A stretch of 64,000 bases of DNA, taken from contig NZ_CP118100.1 in the NCBI RefSeq assembly GCF_028747645.1, positions 1,612,001-1,676,000 of the forward strand, in the 5' to 3' direction. A program made the position numbers and the translations under genes. Numbering within the stretch: position 1 is the first letter of the stretch; each line of letters opens with the position of its first letter. Below the pieces are notes generated by a model. The model was not told where the DNA came from and searched no databases. It worked only from the letters and a program-made list of their open reading frames with translations. Origin of the DNA: Microbacterium esteraromaticum (lineage in GTDB: Bacteria > Actinomycetota > Actinomycetes > Actinomycetales > Microbacteriaceae). Shown here piece by piece: positions 24,138-34,113 of the stretch.

Positions 24138-25109
24138 CTAGTCGACTTCGGTCTTCGCCGGAGGCTCGCTCACGTCGACGAAGTCGGAGGGATTGTCCTG
24201 CGAGTCTACATCCGCCTCGGCGGGCACTCGTCCCGGCACGTACGGCGACGGCTCGACACCGGGGTGACGGCGCGTCTGGACGATCATGATGACCAGACCC
24301 ACGAGCACGCCGAAGATCGCGGCCCAGACGTTGCTGCGCAGGCCGAACAGCACCTCACTCGGGTCGATGCGGATCGACTCCCAGACGATGCGTCCTGCGC
24401 TGTACCAGATCAGGTAGAGCGCGAACAGCTTGCCCCACTGCAGCTTCAGCTTCGAGCCTGCCCACAGCAGCACGATGACCCCCAGACCGTTCCACAGCAC
24501 CTCGTACAGGAACGTGGGGTGGAACAGCGTTCCCTCGGCAAGACCGGGAGGGAAGGCAGGGTTGGTCGACTCGATCTCGAGTCCCCACGGCAGATCAGTC
24601 GGCAATCCGAACAGTTCGTGGTTGAACCAGTTGCCGAAGCGCCCCATCGCCTGCGCGAGCAGAAGCCCGGGTGCGAGGGCGTCGGCGAACGTCCAGAACC
24701 GGATGCCCGTCCACCGGCATCCGAGCCAGGCGCCCACAGCGCCGCCCATCAGCGCGCCGAAGATGGCGATGCCACCCTCCCAGATGGCCCAGACGGATCC
24801 CTGCTCGAACGGGTTCCAGGTGTTCTTGCCGGGCCCGAAGTAGAAATCGGGGTGGGTGAGCACATGGAAGATGCGCGCACCGATGATGCCCAGCACGATC
24901 GCCGGGATCGCGATGTCGATCACGATCCACTTCTCCGCACCGCGCTTGGTCAAGCGGTGGTTGGCGATCAGCGCGGCCACGATGATGCCCGCGATGATGC
25001 ACAGAGCGTAGAAGTGAATCGTCAGCGGACCGATCTGCAGGTAGCTGACCGACGGGCTCGGGATACTCGCGGGCACGGTGATGAGGGTGCTGAGAGGCGC
25101 GAAGGGCAT
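24138..25109 (-). CDS. lgt: Prolipoprotein diacylglyceryl transferase
   Basis: This is a 323-residue membrane enzyme that adds diacylglycerol to the lipobox Cys of prelipoproteins. Seven membrane segments are visible. The family signature is MGRFGNWFNHELFGLPTD, containing the Arg and Asn needed for activity, preceded by GGIAIFGALMGGAVGAWLG. The last 50 residues are acidic, hydrophilic and variable. The ATG at 25109 fits the family N-terminus; upstream codons overlap trpA in another frame. It follows trpA by 10 bp, the usual actinobacterial trpA-lgt order. Confidence 0.96.
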   Translation of the reverse strand: MPFAPLSTLITVPASIPSPSVSYLQIGPLTIHFYALCIIAGIIVAALIANHRLTKRGAEKWIVIDIAIPAIVLGIIGARIFHVLTHPDFYFGPGKNTWNPFEQGSVWAIWEGGIAIFGALMGGAVGAWLGCRWTGIRFWTFADALAPGLLLAQAMGRFGNWFNHELFGLPTDLPWGLEIESTNPAFPPGLAEGTLFHPTFLYEVLWNGLGVIVLLWAGSKLKLQWGKLFALYLIWYSAGRIVWESIRIDPSEVLFGLRSNVWAAIFGVLVGLVIMIVQTRRHPGVEPSPYVPGRVPAEADVDSQDNPSDFVDVSEPPAKTEVD

Positions 25110-25119
25110 GAGAACGATC

Positions 25120-25911
25120 CTAGTATCGCGTCGTCGGCGTACCGCCGGCGAGAGCTCGGGTGGTTTCGGCGAGGGCGTCCAGACCGCCATCGCGCAGGGC
25201 CTTGACGAGGGCAGTGCCGACGATCGCACCATCGGCGTACTCGACGACGCCGGCGATCTGGTCGGCGTTCGAGATGCCGATGCCCACACAGGCGCGCACG
25301 TCGCCGCGGGCGCGCATACGCTCGACGAGAGTGCGGGCTGCACGGTCGAGCTCGGCGCGCTCACCGGTGATGCCCATGGTTGAGACCGTGTACACGAAGC
25401 CGGTGGACGAGGACAGCACAAGATCGAGACGTTCGTCGCTCGAGGTCGGCGCGGCGAGGAAGATCCGATCCAAACCGGTGCGCTTGCTGGCGGCGATCCA
25501 CTCGCCGGCAGCTTCGGGCGTGATGTCGGGTGTGATCAGGCCCGCACCACCGGCGGCGAGCAGATCGTCGGCGTAACGATCGACGCCGTACTGCATGACG
25601 GGGTTCCAGTACGTCATCACGACCACGGGCACGTCGGTCTCGGCGCTGATCCGCTGCACGGCGGTGAACAGGTCGCGCATGCGGAAGCCGTTCGCCAGAG
25701 CATGCTGTGTCGCTTGCTGGATGACCTCGCCGTCCATCACCGGGTCCGAGTAGGGCGGACCGATCTCGATGATGTCGACGCCGTTGCGCGCCAGCGTCAC
25801 AGCCGCCTGGATGCTCGTCTCCAGGTCGGGATATCCGATCGGCAGATAGCCGATGAATGCGCCTCGCCCGGCGGCATGCGCCTTGTCGATGGCTGCTGCG
25901 ACGCGGCTCAC
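25120..25911 (-). CDS. trpA: Tryptophan synthase alpha chain
   Basis: This 263-residue TIM-barrel subunit cleaves indole-3-glycerol phosphate and channels indole to TrpB. The catalytic pair Glu49 ([13 protein letters not shown]) and Asp60 fall at the same numbers as in the enterobacterial enzyme. The phosphate-binding region contains STMGITGER. The GTG at 25911 shares GTGA (25908-25911) with the trpB stop. This start gives the standard length and places the catalytic residues correctly; the frame is open further into trpB. Confidence 0.97.
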   Translation of the reverse strand: MSRVAAAIDKAHAAGRGAFIGYLPIGYPDLETSIQAAVTLARNGVDIIEIGPPYSDPVMDGEVIQQATQHALANGFRMRDLFTAVQRISAETDVPVVVMTYWNPVMQYGVDRYADDLLAAGGAGLITPDITPEAAGEWIAASKRTGLDRIFLAAPTSSDERLDLVLSSSTGFVYTVSTMGITGERAELDRAARTLVERMRARGDVRACVGIGISNADQIAGVVEYADGAIVGTALVKALRDGGLDALAETTRALAGGTPTTRY

Positions 25912-27119
25912 GATGCGTCGTCCTCTCGGTCGTAGAGATCGAAGTAGCGGGCGGCGGTGTCCATGTCCTTGTCGCCGCGACCCGACAGGCACACGGCGAT
26001 CACGCCGTCCGTGCCGAGCTCGCGGCCCAGTCGCAGGGCTGCGGCCAGCGCATGCGCCGACTCGATCGCGGGGATGATGCCCTCGGTGCGGCTGAGCAGG
26101 CGCAACGCCTGCATCGCCTCGTCGTCGGTCGCCGGGATGTACTCGGCGCGTCCGATATCACTGAGCCATGCGTGCTCCGGCCCGACACCCGGGTAGTCGA
26201 GTCCGGCCGAGATCGAGTGCGACTCGATGGTCTGGCCGTCCTCGTCCTGCAGCACGTAGGTCTTCGCACCGTGCAGCACGCCGGGGCGTCCCCGTTCGAT
26301 CGAGGCCGCGTGGCGATCGGTATCGACGCCGTCGCCCGCCGCCTCGACGCCGTACAGACGGACGTCGGCGTCGTCGAGGAACGCATCGAACATGCCGATC
26401 GCATTGGAGCCTCCGCCGACGCACGCGACGACGGCGTCCGGAAGTCGGCCGGCCTCGTCGAGCAGCTGCTCGCGTGCTTCTTCGCCGATGACCTTCTGGA
26501 AGTCGCGCACCATCGCCGGGAACGGGTGCGGACCCGCCGCGGTGCCGAAGATGTAGTTGGTCGTCTCGACGCTGGCGACCCAGTCGCGGTACGCGTCGTT
26601 GATTGCGTCCTTCAGGGTGCGCGACCCGGTCGTGACCGGAATGACCTCGGCACCGAGAAGGCGCATCCGGGCCACGTTCAGAGCCTGGCGTTCGGTGTCG
26701 ACCTCACCCATGTAGATCGTGCAGTCCAGTCCGAACAGCGCCGCGGCGGTGGCCGTGGCGACGCCATGCTGGCCCGCGCCGGTCTCGGCGATCACCCGGG
26801 TCTTGCCCAGTCGCTTGGTCAGCAGAGCCTGACCCAGCACGTTGTTGATCTTGTGCGACCCGGTGTGGTTGAGGTCTTCGCGCTTGAGGAAGACACGCGC
26901 GCCGCCGGCGTGCTCGGCGAATCGGGGCACCTCGGTGATCGGCGACGGACGCCCCGCGTACGAATGCAGCAGGGCTGCCAGCTCCGCGCGGAACTGCGGG
27001 TCGGCGAGGGCATCCTCGTACGCCGCGGTGAGTTCGTCGATGGCCGCGATGAGCGATTCGGGCATGAACCGCCCGCCGAACTCACCGAAGAACGGTCCGT
27101 GCTGATCGCGCAGGCTCAC
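25908..27119 (-). CDS. trpB: Tryptophan synthase beta chain
   Basis: This 403-residue PLP enzyme condenses indole with serine. The PLP Lys is Lys90 in [13 protein letters not shown]. Further family motifs are [13 protein letters not shown] at about 112-124 and the phosphate-binding [10 protein letters not shown] at about 233-242. It begins [14 protein letters not shown] as in all TrpB1 proteins. It starts with GTG and shares GTGA (27116-27119) with the trpC stop; the trpC-trpB-trpA run is tightly coupled. Confidence 0.98.
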   Translation of the reverse strand: MSLRDQHGPFFGEFGGRFMPESLIAAIDELTAAYEDALADPQFRAELAALLHSYAGRPSPITEVPRFAEHAGGARVFLKREDLNHTGSHKINNVLGQALLTKRLGKTRVIAETGAGQHGVATATAAALFGLDCTIYMGEVDTERQALNVARMRLLGAEVIPVTTGSRTLKDAINDAYRDWVASVETTNYIFGTAAGPHPFPAMVRDFQKVIGEEAREQLLDEAGRLPDAVVACVGGGSNAIGMFDAFLDDADVRLYGVEAAGDGVDTDRHAASIERGRPGVLHGAKTYVLQDEDGQTIESHSISAGLDYPGVGPEHAWLSDIGRAEYIPATDDEAMQALRLLSRTEGIIPAIESAHALAAALRLGRELGTDGVIAVCLSGRGDKDMDTAARYFDLYDREDDAS

Positions 27120-27922
27120 CGTGCGCCTCCTCGTGCGGTGGGGGCCGCTCCCGCGGCCAGGAAACTCTGCAGCGTCGCGACGGCGTCGCCGGTCACAAGT
27201 GCTTCACCGATCAGCACCACGTCGGCGCCGGCCTCGCGGTACCGGGTGACATCCTCGGGGGTGAGCACCGCAGACTCCGCGATCTTGACCGCGGAGTCGG
27301 GGATGCGGTCGGCGAGGCGTCCGAACAGATCGCGGTCCAGCTCGAGCGTGTGCAGGTTGCGCGCGTTGACGCCGATCAGATCGGCGCCCAGATCGATGGC
27401 GACCTCGAGCTCCTCAGCCGAGTGGGTTTCGACCAGCGGCGTCATGCCGAGCTGAAGGATCAGCTCGTGCAGTTCGAAGAGGGTCTTGCGTTCCAGACCG
27501 GCGACGATCAACAGTGCGAGATCTGCGCCGGCGGCGCGTGCCTCGAACACCTGATACGGCGTCGCGATGAAGTCCTTGCGCAGCACCGGCAGCGACACGC
27601 GAGCGGTAACGGCTTCGAGATCGGCGAGGCTGCCACCGAAGCGACGTTCCTCGGTCAGAACGCTGATCGCCGAGGCGCCGCCCTGCTCGTAGAGCGAAGC
27701 CTGCAGCGCGGGATCGGCGATCTCGGCCAGCGCACCGCGGGAGGGGCTCGCACGCTTGACCTCGGCGATGATCTTGACGTGGTCTGTGGGCGCGAGGGCG
27801 GCGCGGGCATCCCGTGCGGCCGACCGCTGTGCGGCATCGCGCTCCACGACAGAGAGCGGTCGCGACAGCGCGCGCCGCTCGGCGTCCTGCACCGCGCCGG
27901 CCGTGAGGTCGGCGAGCACCAT
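27116..27922 (-). CDS. trpC: Indole-3-glycerol phosphate synthase
   Basis: This 268-residue TIM-barrel enzyme closes the ring of CdRP to indole-3-glycerol phosphate. Motifs seen: [14 protein letters not shown] (catalytic Lys and phosphate site), [13 protein letters not shown], and [13 protein letters not shown]. It is the stand-alone form, not fused to TrpF, as in other actinobacteria. The ATG at 27922 overlaps the stop of the HGxxPAAW gene by one base (TGATG). The C-terminus carries a short Ala/Gly-rich tail. Confidence 0.97.
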   Translation of the reverse strand: MVLADLTAGAVQDAERRALSRPLSVVERDAAQRSAARDARAALAPTDHVKIIAEVKRASPSRGALAEIADPALQASLYEQGGASAISVLTEERRFGGSLADLEAVTARVSLPVLRKDFIATPYQVFEARAAGADLALLIVAGLERKTLFELHELILQLGMTPLVETHSAEELEVAIDLGADLIGVNARNLHTLELDRDLFGRLADRIPDSAVKIAESAVLTPEDVTRYREAGADVVLIGEALVTGDAVATLQSFLAAGAAPTARGGAR

Positions 27923-28152
27923 CAGTGTGCCTTCGGTGTGTACTTCGGGCCCTTCACGCCCCAGCCTGCCTTGGCCATCACCCAGCCGACGATCAGTCCA
28001 GCGACGATGATGCCACCACTCACCATGACGGCGACGGGCATGTCGAGGCAGAAGAAGACGGCTCCGGCGGTGAAGCCGAGCAGCATGATCACGACGGCCG
28101 TCCACGCAGCAGGCGAGTGTCCGTGTCCGGGGTCGGCGATCGGGTTGGTCAT
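27922..28152 (-). CDS. HGxxPAAW-motif small membrane protein
   Basis: This 76-residue protein has two membrane segments (about 18-40 and 44-63) after the motif HGHSPAAW at residues 10-17, which names a small actinobacterial family found beside trpC. The C-terminus KYTPKAH is basic. Function is unknown; the constant position in the trp operon suggests a link to tryptophan metabolism or membrane assembly of neighbours, but this is only inference. It overlaps the trpC start by one base and lies 36 bp after the Trp-associated membrane gene. Confidence 0.85.
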   Translation of the reverse strand: MTNPIADPGHGHSPAAWTAVVIMLLGFTAGAVFFCLDMPVAVMVSGGIIVAGLIVGWVMAKAGWGVKGPKYTPKAH

Positions 28153-28188
28153 GTTCTCCTCCGGGAGGCTAGGGGAATTCGATTCAGT

Positions 28189-28782
28189 CTATCGGGCTGC
28201 GTCGGTCGGGTCGGTTCCCTGGGACAGCTCGTCCCAGGAATCGATCGCGTCCAGCGGTCCGTCATCGTGGTGCTTCGCTTCGGAAGCGGCGCGGTACCGG
28301 CGACCGCCCGACGCCCAGCCGCGCGCCGTGAACAACACGAAGACGGATGCCAGCAGCAGAAGCACCCAGGCTGCCAGCGCGATCGCGGGCCAGCCGGTGG
28401 GTTCGATCTTCGCGACGATCGTGTAGAGCGCGGAGTCCCCGCTCAATCCGGTCGCCTCGGCGACAGCATCCGCTGCCACGCTCAGCGGTGGACCGACGAG
28501 CAGCGTCGCCGTGCCCGCGAGCAACACGCCCGAGGCTGCGATGGTGAGAACTCCGAGCACGTACCGCAGTACGGGGCCGGCGATGGCGAGCACAGCTCCG
28601 AGCGCCAGCACCGCCAGCGAGAGCGGCGCGAGCAGCGTCAACGCATCGGCGCCGGCGATCAGCAGCGGCTCGACAGCATCCGAGCGTTCGACGACCAACC
28701 AGGTCTGCGTCGAAGAGACGATTCCGATCGCACCGGCGAGCAGGATCGTCAGGACGGAGAGCATTCTTGCGCGACGCTTCAT
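28189..28782 (-). CDS. Trp operon-associated membrane protein (TIGR02234-type)
   Basis: This 197-residue protein has four membrane segments and the C-terminal motif [16 protein letters not shown], which marks the tryptophan-associated transmembrane family (the Rv1610 type). In most actinobacteria it sits just after trpE. Here it follows hisI directly, sharing ATGA at 28779-28782. Its biochemical role is unknown. The N-terminus [19 protein letters not shown] is a basic stretch leading into the first membrane segment. Confidence 0.87.
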   Translation of the reverse strand: MKRRARMLSVLTILLAGAIGIVSSTQTWLVVERSDAVEPLLIAGADALTLLAPLSLAVLALGAVLAIAGPVLRYVLGVLTIAASGVLLAGTATLLVGPPLSVAADAVAEATGLSGDSALYTIVAKIEPTGWPAIALAAWVLLLLASVFVLFTARGWASGGRRYRAASEAKHHDDGPLDAIDSWDELSQGTDPTDAAR

Positions 28783-29135
28783 CGCTCCTCCCCTGCCAGA
28801 TCGAACTCTCGATCATCGAAGCACGTACGGCTGCCGGTGTGGCAGGCGGGGCCATGCTGATCGACGGTGAGCAGAAGCGTGTCGCCGTCGCAGTCCGTGG
28901 CGACGGCATGGACGCGCTGAGTATTGCCCGACGTGTCGCCCTTGCGCCAGTACTCCTGGCGGGAGCGCGACCAATACACGGCCCGTCCTTCCGCGAGGGT
29001 GCGGCGCAAGGCCTCAGCGTTCATCCACGCGAGCATCAGCACCTCCCGCGTGTCGTACTGCTGCACGATCACCGGGGCCAACCCCGCATCGTTCCACGTG
29101 ATGTCGGCGATGCGCGCTTCATTCGGGTCGGTCAT
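28779..29135 (-). CDS. hisI: Phosphoribosyl-AMP cyclohydrolase
   Basis: This 118-residue zinc enzyme opens the adenine ring of PR-AMP, the third step of histidine synthesis. Metal and active-site residues are seen in [10 protein letters not shown] and [10 protein letters not shown]. It contains only the cyclohydrolase part; the pyrophosphohydrolase is the separate hisE gene at 30808. Start ATG overlaps the hisF stop (ATGA, 29132-29135), and its own stop overlaps the next start in the same way. Confidence 0.97.
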   Translation of the reverse strand: MTDPNEARIADITWNDAGLAPVIVQQYDTREVLMLAWMNAEALRRTLAEGRAVYWSRSRQEYWRKGDTSGNTQRVHAVATDCDGDTLLLTVDQHGPACHTGSRTCFDDREFDLAGEER

Positions 29136-29926
29136 CGCACACCGTCTCGATCGCCCGGGGCAATCTCACGGATCGTGACGCCGGATGCCTTCAGCGCTGC
29201 CTTGACATCACCGACCGTCAGCTGGCCGGTGTGGAACACGCTGGCCGCGAGGACAGCATCCGCCCCGGCGTCGATCGCGGGCGCGAAGTGCGAGACGTTG
29301 CCGGCTCCGCCGGAGGCGATCACCGGAACCGACGAGACCTCGCGCATCAGACGCACGAGTTCCAGGTCGAACCCGTCCTTCGTCCCGTCGGCGTCGATCG
29401 AGTTGACCAGAAGTTCGCCGGCGCCACGCTCGATGGCCTCGCGTGCCCAGGCGAGGGCATCCAATGATGTCTCGGTGCGGCCACCATGCGTCGTGACGGC
29501 AAATCCGGACGGCGTCGCAGCGGAGCGCTTCACATCGAGCGAGAGCACCAGTACCTGGGCACCGAAGCGATCGGCGATCTCGCCGATGAGCGCGGGACGG
29601 GCGATGGCGGCCGAGTTCACACCGACTTTGTCGGCACCGACGCCGAGCAGGCGCGCGACGTCCTCGACCTCGCGCACTCCCCCGCCGACGGTCAGCGGCA
29701 CGAACACGTGCTCGGCGGTGCGCTGCACGATGTCGTAGGTCGTCGCGCGGGCATCCACGGTGGCCGTCACGTCAAGGAAGGTGATCTCGTCCGCGCCCTG
29801 CAGCGCATAGTGCGCCGCGAGCTCGACCGGGTCACCCATGTCGCGCAGGTTCTGGAAGTTGACGCCCTTGACGACGCGACCGGCTGCCACGTCCAGGCAC
29901 GGGATGACGCGTGCCGCGAGTGCCAT
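29132..29926 (-). CDS. hisF: Imidazole glycerol phosphate synthase subunit HisF
   Basis: This 264-residue cyclase subunit makes imidazole glycerol phosphate and AICAR using ammonia from HisH (not in this window). The catalytic Asp12 is in [17 protein letters not shown] and the second in LVLSLDVKR at about 130. The phosphate sites VGGGVR and IASGGAGN are intact. The ATG at 29926 overlaps the hisG stop by one base, which fixes the start; the upstream part of the open frame lies inside hisG. Confidence 0.97.
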   Translation of the reverse strand: MALAARVIPCLDVAAGRVVKGVNFQNLRDMGDPVELAAHYALQGADEITFLDVTATVDARATTYDIVQRTAEHVFVPLTVGGGVREVEDVARLLGVGADKVGVNSAAIARPALIGEIADRFGAQVLVLSLDVKRSAATPSGFAVTTHGGRTETSLDALAWAREAIERGAGELLVNSIDADGTKDGFDLELVRLMREVSSVPVIASGGAGNVSHFAPAIDAGADAVLAASVFHTGQLTVGDVKAALKASGVTIREIAPGDRDGVR

Positions 29927-30768
29927 CAGAGCCTCGCCGCGTGGATGGCGGTGACCAGGATCGCGCGTGCGCCGAGGGCGTAGAGGTCGTCCATCACCTG
30001 ATTCATGCCCTTGCGGGGGATCATGACGCGCACGGCGACCCACTCGGGATCGCGCAACGGGGAGATGGTCGGCGATTCGCGACCACCGGCGATCGCGACT
30101 GCCTGGTCGACGAGGTGGGCGGGCAGGTCGTAATCGAGCAGCACGAACTGGCGCGCCACCATCACGCCGCGCAGGCGTCGCAGCAGCCGGTCGGTGCCGG
30201 GTGCATCGCCGGGGCGGCTGATCAGCACGGCCTCGGACTCGATGATCACGGGTCCGAAAATCTCCAGGCCCGCCTGACGCAGGGTGGTTCCGGTCTCGAC
30301 GACATCGGCGATGACATCCGCCACGCCGAGTCGGACCGCCGATTCCACCGCGCCGTCGAGCGGCACGAGTTCGGCCTGAACGCCATGCCGACGCAGGAAA
30401 TCGTCGACCAGGCCCGGGTAGGCCGAGGCGACACGGACGCCTTCGAGATCCTCGATCGTGCGGAATCGGCCGGGAGGCGCCGCGAAACGGAACGTCGAGC
30501 GGGCGAAGCCGAGTTGCTCGATCTCGCGTGCGTCGTCCTGACGCACGTCGAGCAGCAGGTCGCGCCCGGTGATGCCCACGTCGAGAGCACCGGATGCCAC
30601 ATACGTGGCGATGTCGCGGGGACGCAGGTAGAAGAACTCGACGTCGCTGTCGGCGTCGATCACGTGCAGGGTCTTGGGGTCGCGGCGTCCGACGTAGCCC
30701 GCCTCGGCGAGCATGTCAGCAGCGGTCTCGGAGAGCGAGCCCTTGTTCGGAACGGCAATGCGCAGCAT
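29926..30768 (-). CDS. hisG: ATP phosphoribosyltransferase (long form)
   Basis: This 280-residue enzyme catalyses the first committed step of histidine synthesis. It is the long HisG form with a C-terminal regulatory ACT-like domain (about residues 205-280), so histidine feedback is expected from family knowledge. The N-terminus [13 protein letters not shown] and the PRPP-site region around [15 protein letters not shown] are conserved. It lies 39 bp after hisE; no promoter is obvious in that gap. Confidence 0.97.
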   Translation of the reverse strand: MLRIAVPNKGSLSETAADMLAEAGYVGRRDPKTLHVIDADSDVEFFYLRPRDIATYVASGALDVGITGRDLLLDVRQDDAREIEQLGFARSTFRFAAPPGRFRTIEDLEGVRVASAYPGLVDDFLRRHGVQAELVPLDGAVESAVRLGVADVIADVVETGTTLRQAGLEIFGPVIIESEAVLISRPGDAPGTDRLLRRLRGVMVARQFVLLDYDLPAHLVDQAVAIAGGRESPTISPLRDPEWVAVRVMIPRKGMNQVMDDLYALGARAILVTAIHAARL

Positions 30769-30807
30769 GGGTGTCTTTCGGATCGATCGGTCTCTGAGCG
30801 GGGCGGC

Positions 30808-31071
30808 TCACAGATGTCGGTAGACGTCCTTAAGGGTCAGTCCCTTGGCCAGCATCATCACCTGCAGGTGGTACAGCAGCTGCGAGATCTCCTCGGCCGC
30901 ATTCTCGTTCGATTCGTACTCAGCGGCCATCCACACCTCAGCGGCCTCTTCGACGATCTTCTTGCCGATGGCATGCACGCCGCGATCCAACTGTGCGACG
31001 GTGCCCGATCCCTCGGGCCGGGTGAGCGCGGTGGCGCTGAGCTCGGCGAACAGTTCGTCGAAAGTCTTCAC
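30808..31071 (-). CDS. hisE: Phosphoribosyl-ATP diphosphatase
   Basis: This 87-residue MazG-like all-alpha protein hydrolyses PR-ATP to PR-AMP, step two of histidine synthesis. Motif [18 protein letters not shown] carries the metal-binding Glu residues. The GTG at 31071 shares GTGA with the rpe stop (31068-31071). The hisE-hisG pair next to rpe matches other actinobacteria. Confidence 0.95.
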   Translation of the reverse strand: MKTFDELFAELSATALTRPEGSGTVAQLDRGVHAIGKKIVEEAAEVWMAAEYESNENAAEEISQLLYHLQVMMLAKGLTLKDVYRHL

Positions 31072-31748
31072 AGTCCCAGGCTAGCCTCTCGCGCACGCTC
31101 TCGGAGACCCGTGACGGCCGCCGCGACGTCGTCGGCACCGTACACGGCCGAGCCTGCGACGAACGTGTCGGCACCCGCCTCGGCGGCCTGCGCGATCGTC
31201 GCATCCGAGATCCCGCCGTCGACCTGTAGCCAGACGTCGGATCCGCGCCGCTGTGCCTCGGCCCGCAACGCGCGCAGCTTCGGCATGGTCTCGGGCATGA
31301 ACCCCTGGCCGCCGAAGCCGGGCTCGACGGTCATCACCAGGATCTGATCGAACTCGTCGAGCATGTCGTACAGGGCGTCGCCGGCCGTACCCGGTTTGAT
31401 CGCCACGCCTGCACGGGCGCCGATCGATCGCAGCCTCCGTGCCAGCGCTATCGGGTCCGCCGCGGCCTCGAGGTGGAAGGTCACACTGGCCGCACCCAGT
31501 TCGGCGTATCCGGGCGCCCACCGGTCGGGGTCGGTGATCATGAGGTGCACGTCCAGCGGAATCGGGCTGGTCTGCTGGATGCGCTCGACCATCTGCGGCC
31601 CGAACGTGAGGTTCGGCACGAAGTGGTTGTCCATGACATCGACGTGCGCGTAATCGGCGGTGGCGATCCGCGCGAGCTCAGCCTGCATGTTCACGAAGTC
31701 GGCGGCGAGGATGCTGGGGTTGATACGCGGCGCACGGGGCAGGCTCAT
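31068..31748 (-). CDS. rpe: Ribulose-phosphate 3-epimerase
   Basis: This 226-residue TIM-barrel enzyme interconverts ribulose 5-phosphate and xylulose 5-phosphate. Metal and catalytic residues lie in [31 protein letters not shown] and QVDGGISD. The ATG at 31748 lies 1 bp after the rsmB stop; upstream in-frame codons belong to rsmB in another frame. It links the pentose phosphate pathway to PRPP-consuming his and trp genes downstream. Confidence 0.96.
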   Translation of the reverse strand: MSLPRAPRINPSILAADFVNMQAELARIATADYAHVDVMDNHFVPNLTFGPQMVERIQQTSPIPLDVHLMITDPDRWAPGYAELGAASVTFHLEAAADPIALARRLRSIGARAGVAIKPGTAGDALYDMLDEFDQILVMTVEPGFGGQGFMPETMPKLRALRAEAQRRGSDVWLQVDGGISDATIAQAAEAGADTFVAGSAVYGADDVAAAVTGLRERAREASLGL

Positions 31749-31749
31749 G

Positions 31750-33168
31750 TCACTCGTCTCCTTCTGCGCCCGAGTCGGCGCCGTTCGTGGTCGGGACGCG
31801 CTGCAGCAGCGCGACGAACATGGCGTCGGTCCCGTGGCGGTGCGGCCAGAGCTGGGCGCTGAGCGCCCCAGGCTCGTCCGTGCCACGAGCGGCGAGGTCG
31901 ATCGGCGACTGCGACATGCCGGTGATCACCGCACGGGCGTCGAGTTCGACGAGGTCGTCGCGCCGGTGCAGCACCTCCGAGACGACTCCGGTGGTCTCGG
32001 CGAGGTGCGGTGAGCAGGTCGCATACGCCACGATTCCTCCCGGCGCCAGGGCGTCGGCAGCGGCATCCAGCAGCTGCGTCTGCAGCGCGACGAGCTCGGG
32101 TACGTCGGACGGCGACTTCCGCCAACGGGCCTCGGGGCGGCGGCGCAGCGCGCCGAGCCCGGTACAGGGTGCGTCAACGAGGATCCGGTCGAATGCAGCG
32201 GGGTGCTGCGCGGCGAACGCCCGTCCGTCCTGGGTGTGCACGCGGATCGGGATCGGCAGCGGCCGTACGGCGTTGCGCACCAATCCTGCACGTGTCGGCA
32301 CGACCTCATTGGCTTCGAGTGCTGCACCGTGCTGGTGTGCGAGCGCGCCCAGCAGCGCGGTCTTTCCGCCCGGCCCGGCGCACAGATCGAGCCAGCGCTC
32401 CCCTTCGCGCACGGGGGCGGCCCCGGCCAGCGCGAGTGCGACGAGCTGCGAGCCCTCGTCTTGCACACGGATCAGCCCGTCGGCGTGCGCGATCGCCTCT
32501 CTCGGGTCTCCTCCGGGCGAGCCATACGCGGTCGCCGCGTAGGGACGGCGCGGCTCACCGGGTTCGGCGAGCCCCGGGAGCGCGACGAGGGTCACCTCGG
32601 GCGAGAGGTTGTCGGATTCGAGCAGCGCGTCGAGCTCGCCGTCGCGGCCCTCGGACGCCAGCGCGCGACGCAGAGCCCGGATCACCCACACCGGGTGCGC
32701 GGTGCGCAGCGCGAGCCGCTCGTCGTCGGATCGTGCTCCCGCCTCGATGCGTTCCTGCCAGGTGTCGGCGTCGTCTCGTCCGATCCGGCGCAGCACGGCG
32801 TTGGCGAAACCGGACGCCCCGCGCCCGACTTCCGCTGCGACGAGATTCACCGACTCGTTGACGGCGGCGTGCGGGGCTACTCTGGTCGCCAGCAGCTGGT
32901 GCGCGCCGAGGCGCAGCGCGTCGAGCACAGCGGGATCGATCTCGCTGACCGGGCGGCCAGCGGCATCCGCGATGATCGCGTCGTAGGTGCCGCGACGGCG
33001 AAGCGTGCCGTACGCGAGCTCGGTCGCCAGCGCGGCGTCCTGGGTGTTCAGGCGTGCTTCGGCGATGAGCTTCGGCAGCAGCAGGTTGGCGTACGCGTCG
33101 TCTTCGGTGACAGCGCGGATCACGTCGTAGGCGACCCAGCGGGCCGGCTGGATGCGCGTGCGGCTCAT
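31750..33168 (-). CDS. rsmB: 16S rRNA (cytosine-C5) methyltransferase, RsmB-like
   Basis: This 472-residue protein has an N-terminal NusB-like RNA-binding domain (about 1-140) and a C-terminal SAM methyltransferase. SAM motif I is LDLCAGPGGKTALLGALA, motif IV is VDAPCTGLGALRRRPEARWR and the catalytic-Cys motif is YATCSPHLAET; both Cys of the RNA m5C mechanism are present. It likely modifies C967 (E. coli numbering). The ATG overlaps the fmt stop (ATGA, 33165-33168), the usual fmt-rsmB pairing. Confidence 0.95.
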   Translation of the reverse strand: MSRTRIQPARWVAYDVIRAVTEDDAYANLLLPKLIAEARLNTQDAALATELAYGTLRRRGTYDAIIADAAGRPVSEIDPAVLDALRLGAHQLLATRVAPHAAVNESVNLVAAEVGRGASGFANAVLRRIGRDDADTWQERIEAGARSDDERLALRTAHPVWVIRALRRALASEGRDGELDALLESDNLSPEVTLVALPGLAEPGEPRRPYAATAYGSPGGDPREAIAHADGLIRVQDEGSQLVALALAGAAPVREGERWLDLCAGPGGKTALLGALAHQHGAALEANEVVPTRAGLVRNAVRPLPIPIRVHTQDGRAFAAQHPAAFDRILVDAPCTGLGALRRRPEARWRKSPSDVPELVALQTQLLDAAADALAPGGIVAYATCSPHLAETTGVVSEVLHRRDDLVELDARAVITGMSQSPIDLAARGTDEPGALSAQLWPHRHGTDAMFVALLQRVPTTNGADSGAEGDE

Positions 33169-34088
33169 GATCCCACCCGCAATCCATCGTGATCACGAAG
33201 GCCGCGCCACCAGTCCGCGGCGTTCATCGCCCCGCGCCCGGCGGGCTGCACTCGGGTCACCTCGAGCGGTGTGCTCGCGGTACCGATCAGCACGGCGGTC
33301 TTGGTTCCGCCCAGCTCCCCCGGCGCCAGGCGCGGGGCGTCGGATGCTGCCGGCGCGGCGGCCAAGATCTTGAGCCGGCCCCCGTCAAAGGTCGTGTGCG
33401 CCCCCGGTTCGGGTGTGACGCCCCGGTAGCGGGCGTAGATGATGTCGACCGGCTGGTGCCAGTCGAGCAGGCCGTCCTCAAGACCGAGCTTCGGGGCGAG
33501 GGTCTCGTCTCCGGCCTGCGGTGTCGCCACGGCGGTGCCGGCCGCGATGTCAGCGACGACCGTGCGGGTGAGGTCGGCGCCGTCGATGGCGAGCACGTCC
33601 AGTGCGACGTCGGCGGTCGCGTCGGCGGGAATGTCGACCGCGCGCATCGCGAACACGTCGCCGGCGTCGAGCGCCGGCACGAGGCGGAACACACTCACGC
33701 CGATCTCGGTGTCGCCGGCGATCAGCGCTCGCTGTACCGGTGCGGCGCCGCGCCACCGCGGCAGCAGTGAGAAGTGCAGGTTGATCCAGCCCTGGGCCGG
33801 CGTCGACAGCAGCGGCTCGCGCACGATGCCGCCGTAGGCGACGATCACGCCGAGTTCGGCGTCGAGCGCGGAGATCTGCGCAGTGACCTCGGCATCGAGT
33901 CGTGCCGCCTTGATCACCGGCAACCCGAGCTCGTCGGCGGCCTCGGCGACCGGCGACGGCGTCAGCACGCGCTTGCGGCCGAGGGGGGCATCGGGGCGGG
34001 TGACGACCCCGAGGATGTCGTGCTGCGCGGCGAGAGCGCGAAGCGTGGGCACCGCGACGGCGGGTGTGCCGGCGAAGACGAGGCGCAT
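33165..34088 (-). CDS. fmt: Methionyl-tRNA formyltransferase
   Basis: This 307-residue enzyme formylates initiator Met-tRNA. The N-terminal Rossmann domain begins RLVFAGTPAVAVPTLRAL; the catalytic and folate-site signature is INLHFSLLPRWRGAAPVQRA at about 102-121 with the Asn-His-Asp triad (Asp in the VFRLVPALDAGDV segment). The C-terminal OB-like domain covers about 205-307. GGAGAACC lies just before the ATG. It is 25 bp after priA. Confidence 0.97.
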   Translation of the reverse strand: MRLVFAGTPAVAVPTLRALAAQHDILGVVTRPDAPLGRKRVLTPSPVAEAADELGLPVIKAARLDAEVTAQISALDAELGVIVAYGGIVREPLLSTPAQGWINLHFSLLPRWRGAAPVQRALIAGDTEIGVSVFRLVPALDAGDVFAMRAVDIPADATADVALDVLAIDGADLTRTVVADIAAGTAVATPQAGDETLAPKLGLEDGLLDWHQPVDIIYARYRGVTPEPGAHTTFDGGRLKILAAAPAASDAPRLAPGELGGTKTAVLIGTASTPLEVTRVQPAGRGAMNAADWWRGLRDHDGLRVGS

Positions 34089-34113
34089 GAAGGTTCTCCG
34101 GAGGGTGTTTCGA

